NCBI RefSeq assembly: GCF_007004625.1
Contig: NZ_VIFV01000011.1
Coordinates: 1 to 64,000, forward strand
Direction of reading: 5' to 3'
From: Planococcus salinarum
GTDB taxonomy: Bacteria > Bacillota > Bacilli > Bacillales_A > Planococcaceae
DNA length: 64,000 bases
Shown: piece by piece, positions 54,991-62,975 of the stretch
Position numbering within the stretch: position 1 is the stretch's first letter
Layout of the letters: the number at the start of each line of letters is the position of its first letter
The notes under the pieces: generated by a model
Told to the model about the DNA's origin: nothing
What the model saw: the letters and a program-made list of their open reading frames with translations, nothing else
Database searches by the model: none
Position numbers and translations under genes: made by a program

Positions 54991-56127
54991 GTGAAGATCA
55001 AAACGATTGAACCTACACCAAGCCCGAATACGATGAAAGTGATTATAGATCAGGAATTGCCGTTTGGTAAAAGCCATAACTACAGCCAAAGTAAACTCGA
55101 AGGGGCGCCGACTGAAATCCGGGATATCCTGGCAATCGAAGGTGTCAAAGGCGTATACCATGTGGCCGATTTTCTGGCAGTGGAACGCATAGCAGCCAAA
55201 TTCGGCTGGGAGAATATTCTGGCTGACGTCAGACGGGCTCTTGGCGAAGACGGAGGAAACACTGAGCAGGAAGTCGACTTGGATGAACACTTCGGGGAAG
55301 TTTATGTCCATGTGCAGGAATTCAAAGGCATTCCTTTGCAGGTCAAGGTTTTTGACAATAGCTCAGAGGAACGCTTTGGCATGCCGGAACGGTTTGTGAC
55401 AGCGATGAGCATTGTCATGGACCCGACTGAAGAGAACTACCTGCTGCAGCGCAAATGGGCTGATTACGGTGTCCGATACGGGGAAAAAGATGAAATCGGC
55501 CACAGTGTTGTCGAAGAAATTGAAGCGGCTTATCCACAGGAACGGCTCGACGCATTGACACAAACAAAAGATGCTGAAAAACAGGAAGCCGTTTCACGCG
55601 GCCGCAAAGTGACGGCAGAGGAGTTTGATGCGCCGGAATGGGAAACGCGTTTCCAATTGCTTGACCAGATGATCGAAGCCGATCTGGATGATCTTCCTTT
55701 GCTGGACAAAGCGCTGGATGACGACAAGATGTCGATTCGCCGCCAGGCTGCAATCTATCTCGGAGATATCGACGACAAAGCGGTGGTCCCGTTTATCGAA
55801 CGGGCGATGAAAGACAAAGGCTGGGCCGTTCGCAGGACTGCCGGAGACACAATCAGTGATTTGGGCTTTGAAGAATTCGAACCGATCATGATTGAAACCC
55901 TGAAAGACAAAAACAAGCTGGTACGCTGGCGTGCAGCAATGTTCCTCTATGAAACGGGAACAGCAGCTGCGCTGCCTGCGCTTCACGAGGCCGAAAATGA
56001 TCCGGAATTTGAAGTGAAACTTCAAGTGAGAATGGCAATTGCCAGAATTGAGCAGGGCGAAGAAGCGGAAGGTTCCGTCTGGAAGCAGATGACCGAAGCT
56101 CGCCAGGCAATGAAGGGCCAACAATAA
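54991..56127 (+). CDS. ypgR: Conserved virulence factor C-like protein: NifU-N-like domain plus HEAT repeats (YpgR)
   Basis: 378-aa cytoplasmic protein. Residues 1-85 form a Nfu N-terminal-like domain (IEPTPSPNTMKVIID..GVKGVYHVADFLAVER). The C-terminal 170 residues are HEAT-like alpha repeats (MSIRRQAAIYLGDI, WAVRRTAGDTISDL, LVRWRAAMFLYE). This is the layout of Staphylococcus CvfC and Bacillus YpgR. The biochemical role is unknown; the Nfu-like domain suggests a link to iron-sulfur proteins. GTG start with AGGAGGG eight bases upstream. Confidence 0.9.
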   Translation: MKIKTIEPTPSPNTMKVIIDQELPFGKSHNYSQSKLEGAPTEIRDILAIEGVKGVYHVADFLAVERIAAKFGWENILADVRRALGEDGGNTEQEVDLDEHFGEVYVHVQEFKGIPLQVKVFDNSSEERFGMPERFVTAMSIVMDPTEENYLLQRKWADYGVRYGEKDEIGHSVVEEIEAAYPQERLDALTQTKDAEKQEAVSRGRKVTAEEFDAPEWETRFQLLDQMIEADLDDLPLLDKALDDDKMSIRRQAAIYLGDIDDKAVVPFIERAMKDKGWAVRRTAGDTISDLGFEEFEPIMIETLKDKNKLVRWRAAMFLYETGTAAALPALHEAENDPEFEVKLQVRMAIARIEQGEEAEGSVWKQMTEARQAMKGQQ

Positions 56128-56144
56128 TTTTAACGAACCATAGA

Positions 56145-56177
56145 AACCAGCGGCATTTGGAGCCGCTGGTTATTTTT
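56145..56177 (+). terminator. Intrinsic terminator after ypgR
   Basis: AACCAGCGGC (56145-56154) pairs with GCCGCTGGTT (56162-56171), 7-nt loop, then ATTTTTT. Confidence 0.93.
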
Positions 56178-56287
56178 TGTCCTTATTGAATTTGATTGGC
56201 AAACGGAATGTTTCCGAGAGTACAGAAAGAGGTATTACCTTCTGAAACGGCTTTTATTAGATTCGGAATTTTAAGGAGGGGTTTGTG

Positions 56288-56587
56288 ATGGAAGAAAACA
56301 TCTTTTCAATCGAAATTATCAGCCAGGGAAAATACGAATCATGGGAATTCAGGAACGAAGAGGCACGGGACGAACTTTTCAGGAAAATTACGGAGCGTTT
56401 CAGCGAGTACGCCATTGCCGATAAAAGTGACGATGTCGACGATTCCCGCATTTTGCAATTGTCAGCGACCAGCCTGAAACTTAAGGAAGACGGGAAAGTC
56501 GATCAACAGGTGCCTTATGAATGGTATGAATCCGATCAATTCGAAAAGCTTCTCGAGTACATCAATAATGAATATCGAAAATATTGA
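56288..56587 (+). CDS. Hypothetical acidic protein (99 aa)
   Basis: No recognised family. A soluble, highly charged protein with no membrane segment. It has MEENIFSIEIISQGKYESW at the start, an acidic middle (DKSDDVDDSR) and helical ends. AAGGAGGGG lies upstream; both GTG 56285 and ATG 56288 would fit, and I choose the ATG. It stands alone between the ypgR terminator and brxA. Confidence 0.7.
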   Translation: MEENIFSIEIISQGKYESWEFRNEEARDELFRKITERFSEYAIADKSDDVDDSRILQLSATSLKLKEDGKVDQQVPYEWYESDQFEKLLEYINNEYRKY

Positions 56588-56688
56588 TAGCCTGTAATGC
56601 ATGAAATCACCTGGAGGTTCAGTTAGAATAGAGTCAAGGAACTCCCTGCTGAAATCGGAGAGTATTAAAAACTAAGGTGGTTAGATAT

Positions 56689-57123
56689 ATGAATGCATAC
56701 GATGAGTATATGAAAGGCATTGTAACACCAATGCGCAAGGAATTGACGAATCATGGTTTCAAGGAATTACTGACTGCAGAGGAAGTAAATGACCATATCA
56801 GCAAAGCGGAAGGAACGACAGTAGCTGTCATTAATTCGGTTTGTGGCTGTGCTGCCGGCCTTGCACGTCCAGGAGTTATCGAGGCGCTGAACAAAACAGC
56901 AGCAAAACCGGACCATCTGGTGACAGTTTTTGCCGGCCAGGATAAAGAAGCAACTGCGCAGATGCGCAGTTATTTCGAAGATGTCCCCCCATCATCGCCT
57001 TCAATCGCGGTATTGAAGGACGGCAAGCTTGCCTATATCATCCCGCGCGAGAAGATTGAAGACCATTCAGTCGAAGATATCCGCGACCACCTGGTGCAAG
57101 CGTTGGAACAGGCAGCTCAATAA
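56689..57123 (+). CDS. brxA: Bacilliredoxin BrxA (YphP)
   Basis: 144-aa thioredoxin-fold protein of the UPF0403/DUF1094 family that removes bacillithiol from S-bacillithiolated proteins. The unusual CGC active site lies in NSVCGCAAGLARP with cysteines at residues 52 and 54. Its presence implies bacillithiol as the low-molecular-weight thiol. AAGGTGG precedes the ATG. The stop overlaps the methyltransferase start (TAATG). Confidence 0.95.
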   Translation: MNAYDEYMKGIVTPMRKELTNHGFKELLTAEEVNDHISKAEGTTVAVINSVCGCAAGLARPGVIEALNKTAAKPDHLVTVFAGQDKEATAQMRSYFEDVPPSSPSIAVLKDGKLAYIIPREKIEDHSVEDIRDHLVQALEQAAQ

Positions 57124-57896
57124 TGAAAACGATCGTCACCACAGCATACCGGCCCACTGCAGCCATTATTGCAGAAACTGGCAGGGTTGGTAGAGAGCTG
57201 GATATCCGTTTCATTGACCGCAAAAAACGTTCAATCGAGAAGATGCACAGCGATGAAGAATCGGATATCCTCGTGGTTTCGAAAGAACGGCTTGAGTTTT
57301 ACCCCATGGGTAAAGCGGAGCCGTTCTTTTTTCACCCGAATTCAGCGGCATTCCGTACAAAACGCCCGTTGGAAAGAGATCCGCTTATTGAAGTTTCTGG
57401 TCTCGAAAAAGGAGACAGCTTCCTTGACTGCACTCTCGGAATGGCTTCAGACGCCATCACTGCCTCGCAGCACGTCGGACCGGAAGGGAAGGTCGTCGGC
57501 TGCGAAAGCAACCCGAACATTGCCTATATCATCAGAAGCGGCCTTCAGCGGTACTCCACGATGCCGCACCTGACAGATGCCATGAACCGGATCGACGTCC
57601 ATGCGATGGATTCCATTGCGTATCTGAAAAAGCTGGAGAGCAATTCTTTCGATGTCATCTATATGGATCCAATGTTTACAGAAAAAATAGAGGAATCCTC
57701 AAATTTCACACCTGTTCGCAGCAGCGCCGATATGGGCCAGCTGACGGAGGAATGGGTGACAGAAGCGAAAAGGGCCGCAAAAAAAGCAGTTGTGCTGAAA
57801 GCCCATTTCCGCTCACAGGATTTCGAGAAATTCGGTTTTACCCGGCGCGTCCGGCCGAATACGAAATTCCATTACGGTGCCATAAAACTTTCTTGA
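57123..57896 (+). CDS. ypiP: Class I SAM-dependent methyltransferase (YpiP, RsmJ-like)
   Basis: 257-aa methyltransferase. SFLDCTLGMASDAITASQ near 99-116 is the SAM site and VIYMDPMFTEK near 178 the motif IV, as in RsmJ, which methylates a guanine in 16S rRNA. There is no sequence proof of the rRNA target in this organism. It overlaps brxA by one base and shares its transcript. A terminator directly follows. Confidence 0.88.
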   Translation: MKTIVTTAYRPTAAIIAETGRVGRELDIRFIDRKKRSIEKMHSDEESDILVVSKERLEFYPMGKAEPFFFHPNSAAFRTKRPLERDPLIEVSGLEKGDSFLDCTLGMASDAITASQHVGPEGKVVGCESNPNIAYIIRSGLQRYSTMPHLTDAMNRIDVHAMDSIAYLKKLESNSFDVIYMDPMFTEKIEESSNFTPVRSSADMGQLTEEWVTEAKRAAKKAVVLKAHFRSQDFEKFGFTRRVRPNTKFHYGAIKLS

Positions 57897-57900
57897 ATGA

Positions 57901-57935
57901 CAAAAGCCCCTCCGGCTATGCTGGAGGGGCTTTCC
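57901..57935 (+). terminator. Intrinsic terminator after ypiP (left copy of a direct repeat)
   Basis: AAAGCCCCTCC (57903-57913) pairs with GGAGGGGCTTT (57923-57933). Nearly the same sequence recurs at 58336-58370. Confidence 0.88.
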
Positions 57936-57964
57936 AGTTTGTTGAGAAAGAAAAGTATGCAATC

Positions 57965-58095
57965 GATATTCCGCAAAACAGCTTCGCTTGCCTGGGGGCT
58001 CGCGCTGAGCTAACTCGGTCTCGTTGCACTTCGTCCGAGTGGATCTCAGCACTTCGCTTGGTCCCCTGGGCGTCTGCGCTGTTTTGCTCCATATC
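57965..58095. repeat. MITE-like element with GATATT..GCAAAACAGC ends (short copy)
   Basis: 131 bp with imperfect terminal inverted repeats: GATATTCCGCAAAACAGC (57965-57982) and GCTGTTTTGCTCCATATC (58078-58095). The interior contains GCTCGCGCTGAGCTAACTCG and palindrome-like ACTCGGTCTCG..CGAGT. The copy at 6549-6757 shares the ends and interior. Confidence 0.78.
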
Positions 58096-58193
58096 ACCAA
58101 TCACTTTCAATATAGGATATTCATTTCAGCTATTTTATAGTATTGAAGTAAATCCTATATTCCCGAACAGAATCAGAGTGAAGTGACAGACGG

Positions 58194-58282
58194 CGACTCC
58201 TGCGGGAACAGCGCGAGCTGAAGACCCCACAGGAGCGCAAGCGACGAGGAGGCTGAAGCCGTGCCCGCGGAAAGCATCCGTC
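58194..58282. repeat. GC-rich intergenic repeat (CTCCTGCGGGAAC..CCCGCGGAAAGCATCC type)
   Basis: About 90 bp with CTCCTGCGGGAACAGCGCGA, GACCCCACAGGAGCGCAAGC and GCCCGCGGAAAGCATCCGTC. It shares segments with the block at 6940-7091. Similar units are common in Bacillaceae intergenic regions from general knowledge. Confidence 0.65.
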
Positions 58283-58335
58283 TAGAACGTAATGATTATA
58301 GAAGATTATAGAAGTTGATGGTTTCTCGACAGCCT

Positions 58336-58370
58336 GAAAAGCCCCCCAGCTATGCTGGAGGGGCTTTCAT
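58336..58370 (+). terminator. Hairpin, right copy of the ypiP terminator
   Basis: AAAGCCCCCCAGC pairs with GCTGGAGGGGCTTT with an internal mismatch around TAT. CTATGCTGGAGGGGCTTTC is identical to the copy at 57901-57935; the two flank about 400 bp of repeat DNA. Confidence 0.75.
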
Positions 58371-58382
58371 AGAGCGAAAATA

Positions 58383-58460
58383 TTAATCGGTGAAGCTTAA
58401 TGATGTCAAGTACCCGAGCATTAGCAGGAGACCTAGGCCGATAAGGATCGATGCATCCAT
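58383..58460 (-). CDS. 25-aa hydrophobic microprotein
   Basis: The minus strand reads MDASILIGLGLLLMLGYLTS and ends LSFTD before TAA. A very strong ribosome site, AAAAAGGAGG, lies about ten bases before the ATG, and the leader is AT-rich. The peptide is one membrane-spanning segment with a short polar end. Size and composition suggest a small membrane peptide, perhaps a regulator or type I toxin-like peptide, but it lacks the charged tail of known Bacillus type I toxins. No family recognised. Confidence 0.55.
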   Translation of the reverse strand: MDASILIGLGLLLMLGYLTSLSFTD

Positions 58461-58608
58461 GAAAAATTCCTCCTTTTTCAAAAAAAAACAGCGCGTATTT
58501 ACTGTTTTTATTGTACAATGAATTTCAAGAAGATGAAACCTTTACCAATATAATTCGTATAATTAAACACAGTTGTTTAAAAATTGTCCGAAATTGAAGG
58601 TGATTGAG

Positions 58609-59202
58609 ATGAAGAATTGGTGGCAAAAGTCGATTGTGATTGCAGTTGCTGTCCTTAGTCTCGGCATGATTCCTCCCAACCATACCATCTGGGAAAATCT
58701 GCTGGAAGAAAAGGCGGAGCTCAAGACGCAGGAAGTAAAAAGTCCGAATGCTCAAATTACATATGATTGGCTGGATCCCTCGGAATTCTATTATAATAAT
58801 CCAACCATACTCGACACAGTGCACCAGACTGCCGAAGAGCAGGCGTACATGAAATTCGGTTCGCGTATTGGTCCTGTTATCGAGGATGAATTCAAAAATG
58901 CCATTTTGCCGAATATTCAACAGGCGATTGATCTGCATCTTGCACAAGTCGATTCAGACAGCTTGCGCAGACTTGCGATTTCGCAGAAACCTTCCGGTGA
59001 GCATTCTGAGAAAATATTCCACATTTATGATACTGAAACGAATAAGGATAAAATCCGCTTCCATGTCCGGACCGAGAAGAAGCCGCAGGAAGGCTATTAC
59101 TTCAATTTCCATTACCATTTGGAAGAAGATGATTTCCAGCAGCATATTACCCTTGGAGATATTTACTGGTCAAAAAACACACCTCCAAAATGGCTGTCTT
59201 AA
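58609..59202 (+). CDS. ypjP: YpjP family protein
   Basis: 197-aa protein of the Bacillales YpjP family, function unknown. A basic start and hydrophobic segment (MKNWWQKSIVIAVAVLSLGM) form a signal or anchor; the rest is soluble and acidic. It has FYYNNPTILDTVHQTAEEQAYMKFG near 60 and many aromatic residues in the C-terminal third (GYYFNFHYHLEEDDFQ). It is therefore probably on the outer face of the membrane. The ATG at 58609 follows GAAGGTG. It lies upstream of thyA as in Bacillus. Confidence 0.85.
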   Translation: MKNWWQKSIVIAVAVLSLGMIPPNHTIWENLLEEKAELKTQEVKSPNAQITYDWLDPSEFYYNNPTILDTVHQTAEEQAYMKFGSRIGPVIEDEFKNAILPNIQQAIDLHLAQVDSDSLRRLAISQKPSGEHSEKIFHIYDTETNKDKIRFHVRTEKKPQEGYYFNFHYHLEEDDFQQHITLGDIYWSKNTPPKWLS

Positions 59203-59227
59203 TAGAAGAATAGTGATAAAAAAGTGA

Positions 59228-59257
59228 AACAGCCGAAAATTGCGGCTGTTTTTTTCT
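59228..59257 (+). terminator. Intrinsic terminator after ypjP
   Basis: AACAGCCG (59228-59235) pairs with CGGCTGTT (59243-59250), followed by T6. Confidence 0.88.
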
Positions 59258-59317
59258 TCTTTACAAGAGTTTTATAATCTAAGGTATATTTATACAAGTT
59301 AAACTAATAGACTATGG

Positions 59318-59420
59318 CAGCCGCTATTCCGCAAAACAGTTCCTAAGACAAGTAGCCGACGTATATGAGGCTAAGTCTTTGCGACGAGCTTGCGCAGGAT
59401 CATAGTCTCTACACTTCACC
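59318..59420. repeat. Eroded repeat with MITE-type end
   Basis: GCAGCCGCTATTCCGCAAAACAG (59318-59340) resembles the MITE-like termini. GTCTTTGCGACGAGCTTGCGCAGGATCATAG further on is, in reverse complement, like the CTGCATCGC..CGTCGCAAAGA repeat at 6591 and 6876. No gene is seen in the 59258-59526 gap. Confidence 0.5.
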
Positions 59421-59526
59421 ATAGCGCCGAAACGGTATGATGAATGAAGTTCTTTGGTTCAACTTATATGGCTGTATAAATTCAGTAATTTTCGTTATGA
59501 TTAAACCTACAATGGAGGCGAATGAT

Positions 59527-60471
59527 ATGAAACAATATTTGGATCTGTGCGAACATATACTGGACAACGGTACAAAAAAAGAAGACCGGACAGGAACTGG
59601 GACATTGAGTGTTTTCGGTTACCAGATGCGCTACAATCTTGCTGAAGGATTCCCGCTGATGACGACGAAAAAGACTGCATTCCGTCTCATCGTTTCTGAA
59701 CTCCTGTGGTTTATCCAAGGAGATACGAATGTAAAAACGCTGATTGCCGAAAACAATCACATCTGGGACGAATGGGCTTTCGGGCAATGGGTTTCCAGCC
59801 AAGAATATGATGGCCCTGACATGACCGATTTCGGACGCCGTGCACAAAAAGATGAGCAATTTGCCGTTCTTTACAAACACGAAATGGCGAAATTCCAGGT
59901 AAGAATTCTTGAGGACGAGGAATTCGCTGAAAAGTATGGCGATCTGGGACCGGTTTACGGCAAACAGTGGCGCTCCTGGCAGACGACTACCGGCGATACG
60001 ATTGACCAATTGAAAAATGTGATCGAATCCATTAAAAAGAATCCTGACTCAAGGCGCCACCTGGTGACGGCGTGGAATCCGGAATTTGTCGAAGATATGG
60101 CGTTGCCGCCTTGCCACATCATGTTTCAATTCTATGTCGCTGACGGAAAATTGTCGTGCCAGCTTTACCAGCGCAGCGCCGATGTTTTTCTGGGAGTGCC
60201 ATTCAATATCGCTTCCTACGCACTGCTGACACATCTGATTGCACGGGAATGTGGTTTGGAAGTCGGGGATTTTGTGCATACAACAGGAGACACCCATCTT
60301 TACGTGAATCACCTCGATCAAGTGAACGAGCAGCTCAGCCGAACACCGAAAAAATTGCCGACATTAAAGGTCAATGAAGACGTCGAATCAATTTTTGAAC
60401 TTACAATAAACGATATCAGTATAGAAGGTTATGACCCGCATCCGCGGATTTCAGCACCTGTCGCTGTCTAG
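59527..60471 (+). CDS. thyA: Thymidylate synthase (ThyA type)
   Basis: 314-aa enzyme making dTMP from dUMP with methylene-tetrahydrofolate. The length includes the roughly 50-residue insertion of the long form known from Lactobacillus. [13 protein letters not shown] near 20, [11 protein letters not shown] near 140, the nucleophile in [12 protein letters not shown] near 194-205, [19 protein letters not shown] near 214 and LYVNHLDQ near 258. TGGAGG lies ten bases before the ATG. An upstream in-frame ATG at 59512 has no ribosome site. dfrA follows 11 bases later, the usual folate pairing. Confidence 0.96.
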   Translation: MKQYLDLCEHILDNGTKKEDRTGTGTLSVFGYQMRYNLAEGFPLMTTKKTAFRLIVSELLWFIQGDTNVKTLIAENNHIWDEWAFGQWVSSQEYDGPDMTDFGRRAQKDEQFAVLYKHEMAKFQVRILEDEEFAEKYGDLGPVYGKQWRSWQTTTGDTIDQLKNVIESIKKNPDSRRHLVTAWNPEFVEDMALPPCHIMFQFYVADGKLSCQLYQRSADVFLGVPFNIASYALLTHLIARECGLEVGDFVHTTGDTHLYVNHLDQVNEQLSRTPKKLPTLKVNEDVESIFELTINDISIEGYDPHPRISAPVAV

Positions 60472-60482
60472 GAGGAACATTC

Positions 60483-60980
60483 ATGATTTCATTAATGGTT
60501 GCCCATGACCCGAAACATGTCATCGGCAGAGACAATCAACTGCCGTGGCACATACCGGAAGATCTTGCCTACTTTAAGAAACACACAGTCGGCAAAGGGA
60601 TTGTCATGGGAAGAAATACGTTTGAATCCATCGGCCGCCCCTTGCCGAAACGGAGAAATATTGTGGTTACCCGCAACAAAGACCTGCAGATCGAAGGAGC
60701 CGACGTGGTGCATTCCCTGGAAACTGCTGTCCGCCTCGCTGAAGAATTTCACGAAGAAGTGATGATCATCGGAGGGGAACAGATTTTCAGGAGTATCCTC
60801 CCACAGGCAGATCGACTGTATATCACGTTAATCCACAAGGAGTTTGAAGGGGACACTTTCTTCCCCGACTATGGACAGGGATGGGAGCTTGTTTCAGAAT
60901 CCGAACGTTTTGAATCCGACGGCATCCCTTTCAGCTATTTGATTTTTGAACGGCAATTCGGAGGAGCAGACAATGCTTAG
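60483..60980 (+). CDS. dfrA: Dihydrofolate reductase
   Basis: 165-aa enzyme that regenerates tetrahydrofolate used by thymidylate synthase. VIGRDNQLPWHIPEDLAYFK near 13-32 carries the active-site acidic residue, GKGIVMGRNTFESIGRPLP near 37-55, IIGGEQIF near 95 and the Thr in RLYITLIHKEFEGDTFFP. It starts 11 bases after thyA with TAGGAGG upstream, and its end overlaps the acyltransferase start. Confidence 0.96.
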   Translation: MISLMVAHDPKHVIGRDNQLPWHIPEDLAYFKKHTVGKGIVMGRNTFESIGRPLPKRRNIVVTRNKDLQIEGADVVHSLETAVRLAEEFHEEVMIIGGEQIFRSILPQADRLYITLIHKEFEGDTFFPDYGQGWELVSESERFESDGIPFSYLIFERQFGGADNA

Positions 60981-61686
60981 TTCAATCCGGACTTTTTCTT
61001 TTCTGTTCGGTTATTTGCCGGTGGCAGCGTTGAAGCTCCAACGATTCCAAAAACAAAAGCCTCATATGACCACTGAAGAGTATGATGAACTGATCCATAC
61101 AGAGCCAAGGAAATGGGCTTCCGGCATTATGAAGCGCACTAAAAGTGAAGTTGCGGTGGAAGGACTGCACCTTTTGCCGGAAGGGCCGGTTCTGCTTGTC
61201 AGTAACCATGAGGGGAATTTTGACATTCCGGTCATTCTATCCAGCCTTCCGAAACCGTTCGGCTTCATATCAAAAAAAGAAGTGAAGAAGTTTCCCGTGA
61301 TTCCGACATATATGGAAGATATGAATTGCGTCTTCATCGACCGCACCGATCGTAGAAGTGCTTTGAAATCGATCGGTGAGACGGCCGAAAAGCTGAAACA
61401 GGGGCATTCGATTCTGATTTTTCCTGAAGGGACGCGCAGCAAAGGAGAGGCCCTCGGGGAATTCAAAGCCGGTTTTATGCGCATTGCGGTTGATGCCCAA
61501 GTGCCGATTGTACCGATTGCGATAAAAGGTACGGCCAATATAATGGAGAAAAATAATAACCAAATAAAACCGGCTGACGTATTGCTCCGGATACTCTCTC
61601 CAATCCCGCCTGAAGTATTTACCGGCTTGCCTTCAAAAGAAGGGATCAAGCTTGTCCGGAACGCAATTGAACAGGCGCTCGACTGA
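60973..61686 (+). CDS. plsC: 1-acyl-sn-glycerol-3-phosphate acyltransferase (PlsC family, YpkP-like)
   Basis: 237-aa membrane-associated acyltransferase making phosphatidic acid. The catalytic NHxxxxD is VSNHEGNFDIP near residues 77-86 and the substrate motif FPEGTRSKGE near 149-158. A hydrophobic N-terminus (FSFLFGYLPVAALKL) may bind the membrane. GGAGGAG, within the end of dfrA, serves the ATG, so it is coupled to thyA-dfrA as in Bacillus. Confidence 0.9.
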   Translation: MLSSIRTFSFLFGYLPVAALKLQRFQKQKPHMTTEEYDELIHTEPRKWASGIMKRTKSEVAVEGLHLLPEGPVLLVSNHEGNFDIPVILSSLPKPFGFISKKEVKKFPVIPTYMEDMNCVFIDRTDRRSALKSIGETAEKLKQGHSILIFPEGTRSKGEALGEFKAGFMRIAVDAQVPIVPIAIKGTANIMEKNNNQIKPADVLLRILSPIPPEVFTGLPSKEGIKLVRNAIEQALD

Positions 61687-61815
61687 CAGGGGCAGCAGTC
61701 TGAAACAAGCACTTTGTTCTTTGTTGACCGGTGTCTGAAGAACGTATTATTTGCTAAGGCACGTATATATTTTTAAAATAGGGAATAAGGTATATAACTA
61801 GAAGGAAGTGATTTC

Positions 61816-62655
61816 ATGTCAAGGATTCACATAGTGACGGATTCGACTTCGGATCTTCGTCCGGAAGTATTAAAGGAATATGGCGTGCATATGGTGCCGT
61901 TGTCCATACAAATTGGCGATAAAACATATTTGGACCGGGTCGATCTTGAGCCGGAATCGTTTCTGGAGCTGATGGAAAAGTCGGAAGAGCTGCCGAAAAG
62001 TTCGCAGCCGGCCCCCGGCGTCTTTAAAGAACTTTACGATGAACTCGGAAAAGACGGCGATCAGATATTGTCAATCCATATGACTGGCGGAATGAGCGGG
62101 ACAGTCGAATCGGCCCGCGCAGCTGCAGATTTAACTGAGGCAGATGTTACGGTGATTGATTCCCGTTATATTTCCTACGCCCTATCCTTCCAGGTAATTG
62201 AAGCTGCGGAAATGGCGCGTGCCGGCCGTCCGATGGAGGAAATAGTAGCGAAGGTGGAGGGTATCAGAAGCAAAACCAAGCTATACGTTGTGCTTGACAC
62301 CCTGGATAATATGGTGAAAGGTGGACGGATAGGAAAAGGCCGTGCGCTGGTCGGCTCAATTATGAAGATAAAACCGATTGCTTCACTGGATGACGGTGAA
62401 TATACACCGGTGTTAAAAGCGCGCAGCCATAAAAAAGTTGTCGATTTTCTGTTTGAAGACTTTATCGAACGGACAAAAGGAAAGAATGTCAAAGGGGTCG
62501 GTTTGGTCCATGCCAACGGATTGGCGATGGCAGAGCCATTAAAGGAGCGTATTATTGAATCAGGATATACAGACATCAAATACGATTTCACCACACCGGT
62601 CATTTCAACACATACGGGCATCGGCGCAATCGGTTTCATGTTCTATACGGATTGA
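61816..62655 (+). CDS. DegV family fatty-acid-binding protein
   Basis: 279-aa DegV/FakB-like protein that binds a fatty acid and can present it to a fatty-acid kinase. IVTDSTSDLRPEVLKEYG is the N-terminal signature, SSQPAPGVFKELYDEL and LSIHMTGGMSGTVESAR near 85 the lipid pocket, and VLDTLDNMVKGGRIGKG near 160 the family block. GAAGGAAGTG precedes the ATG. A repeat block follows its stop, with no obvious terminator before it. Confidence 0.92.
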   Translation: MSRIHIVTDSTSDLRPEVLKEYGVHMVPLSIQIGDKTYLDRVDLEPESFLELMEKSEELPKSSQPAPGVFKELYDELGKDGDQILSIHMTGGMSGTVESARAAADLTEADVTVIDSRYISYALSFQVIEAAEMARAGRPMEEIVAKVEGIRSKTKLYVVLDTLDNMVKGGRIGKGRALVGSIMKIKPIASLDDGEYTPVLKARSHKKVVDFLFEDFIERTKGKNVKGVGLVHANGLAMAEPLKERIIESGYTDIKYDFTTPVISTHTGIGAIGFMFYTD

Positions 62656-62930
62656 GTAGAAAAGCGCAAGCGCCCGTTCAGCTCTGAAAGGCATAAGACG
62701 GAACAGCGAAGCGGCGTTCTTTGCCGCATAGTCTCGAAATGCGGAAACGGCCGTTCAGCTCCGAAAGGCTTAAGATGAACTTCCGAAGCGGCGCCCTTTG
62801 CCGTATAGGAAGGACAGCTTAAGACCAAGGAGTTGGCCGTTGGAGCCTGGACACTGGACCGGCTTATGACCCGAAGAGCTGGGCCGCTGGAGTCTGGACA
62901 ACAAGGAAAAGCGCAAGCGCCCGTTAAACG
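62656..62930. repeat. Degenerate copies of the 120-bp repeat family
   Basis: AGAAAAGCGCAAGCGCCCGT starts the block directly after the DegV stop. GCTCTGAAAGGCATAAGACG, a second CAGCTCCGAAAGGCTTAAGA, and GACCCGAAGAGCTGGGCCGCTGGAGTCTGGAC near 62868-62899 match the units at 6041-6524. At least two shuffled or partial units are present. No gene lies between 62656 and 62975. Confidence 0.75.
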
Positions 62931-62975
62931 ATTGACACTGGAAACAGTTCTCATAACAGTAAAGGAGAGAAAAGA

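Noticed and set aside
57752-58186. ORF covering the end of ypiP, its terminator and the MITE-like repeat
   Set aside because: It runs through a terminator hairpin and repeat DNA, and starts inside a well-supported gene in another frame.
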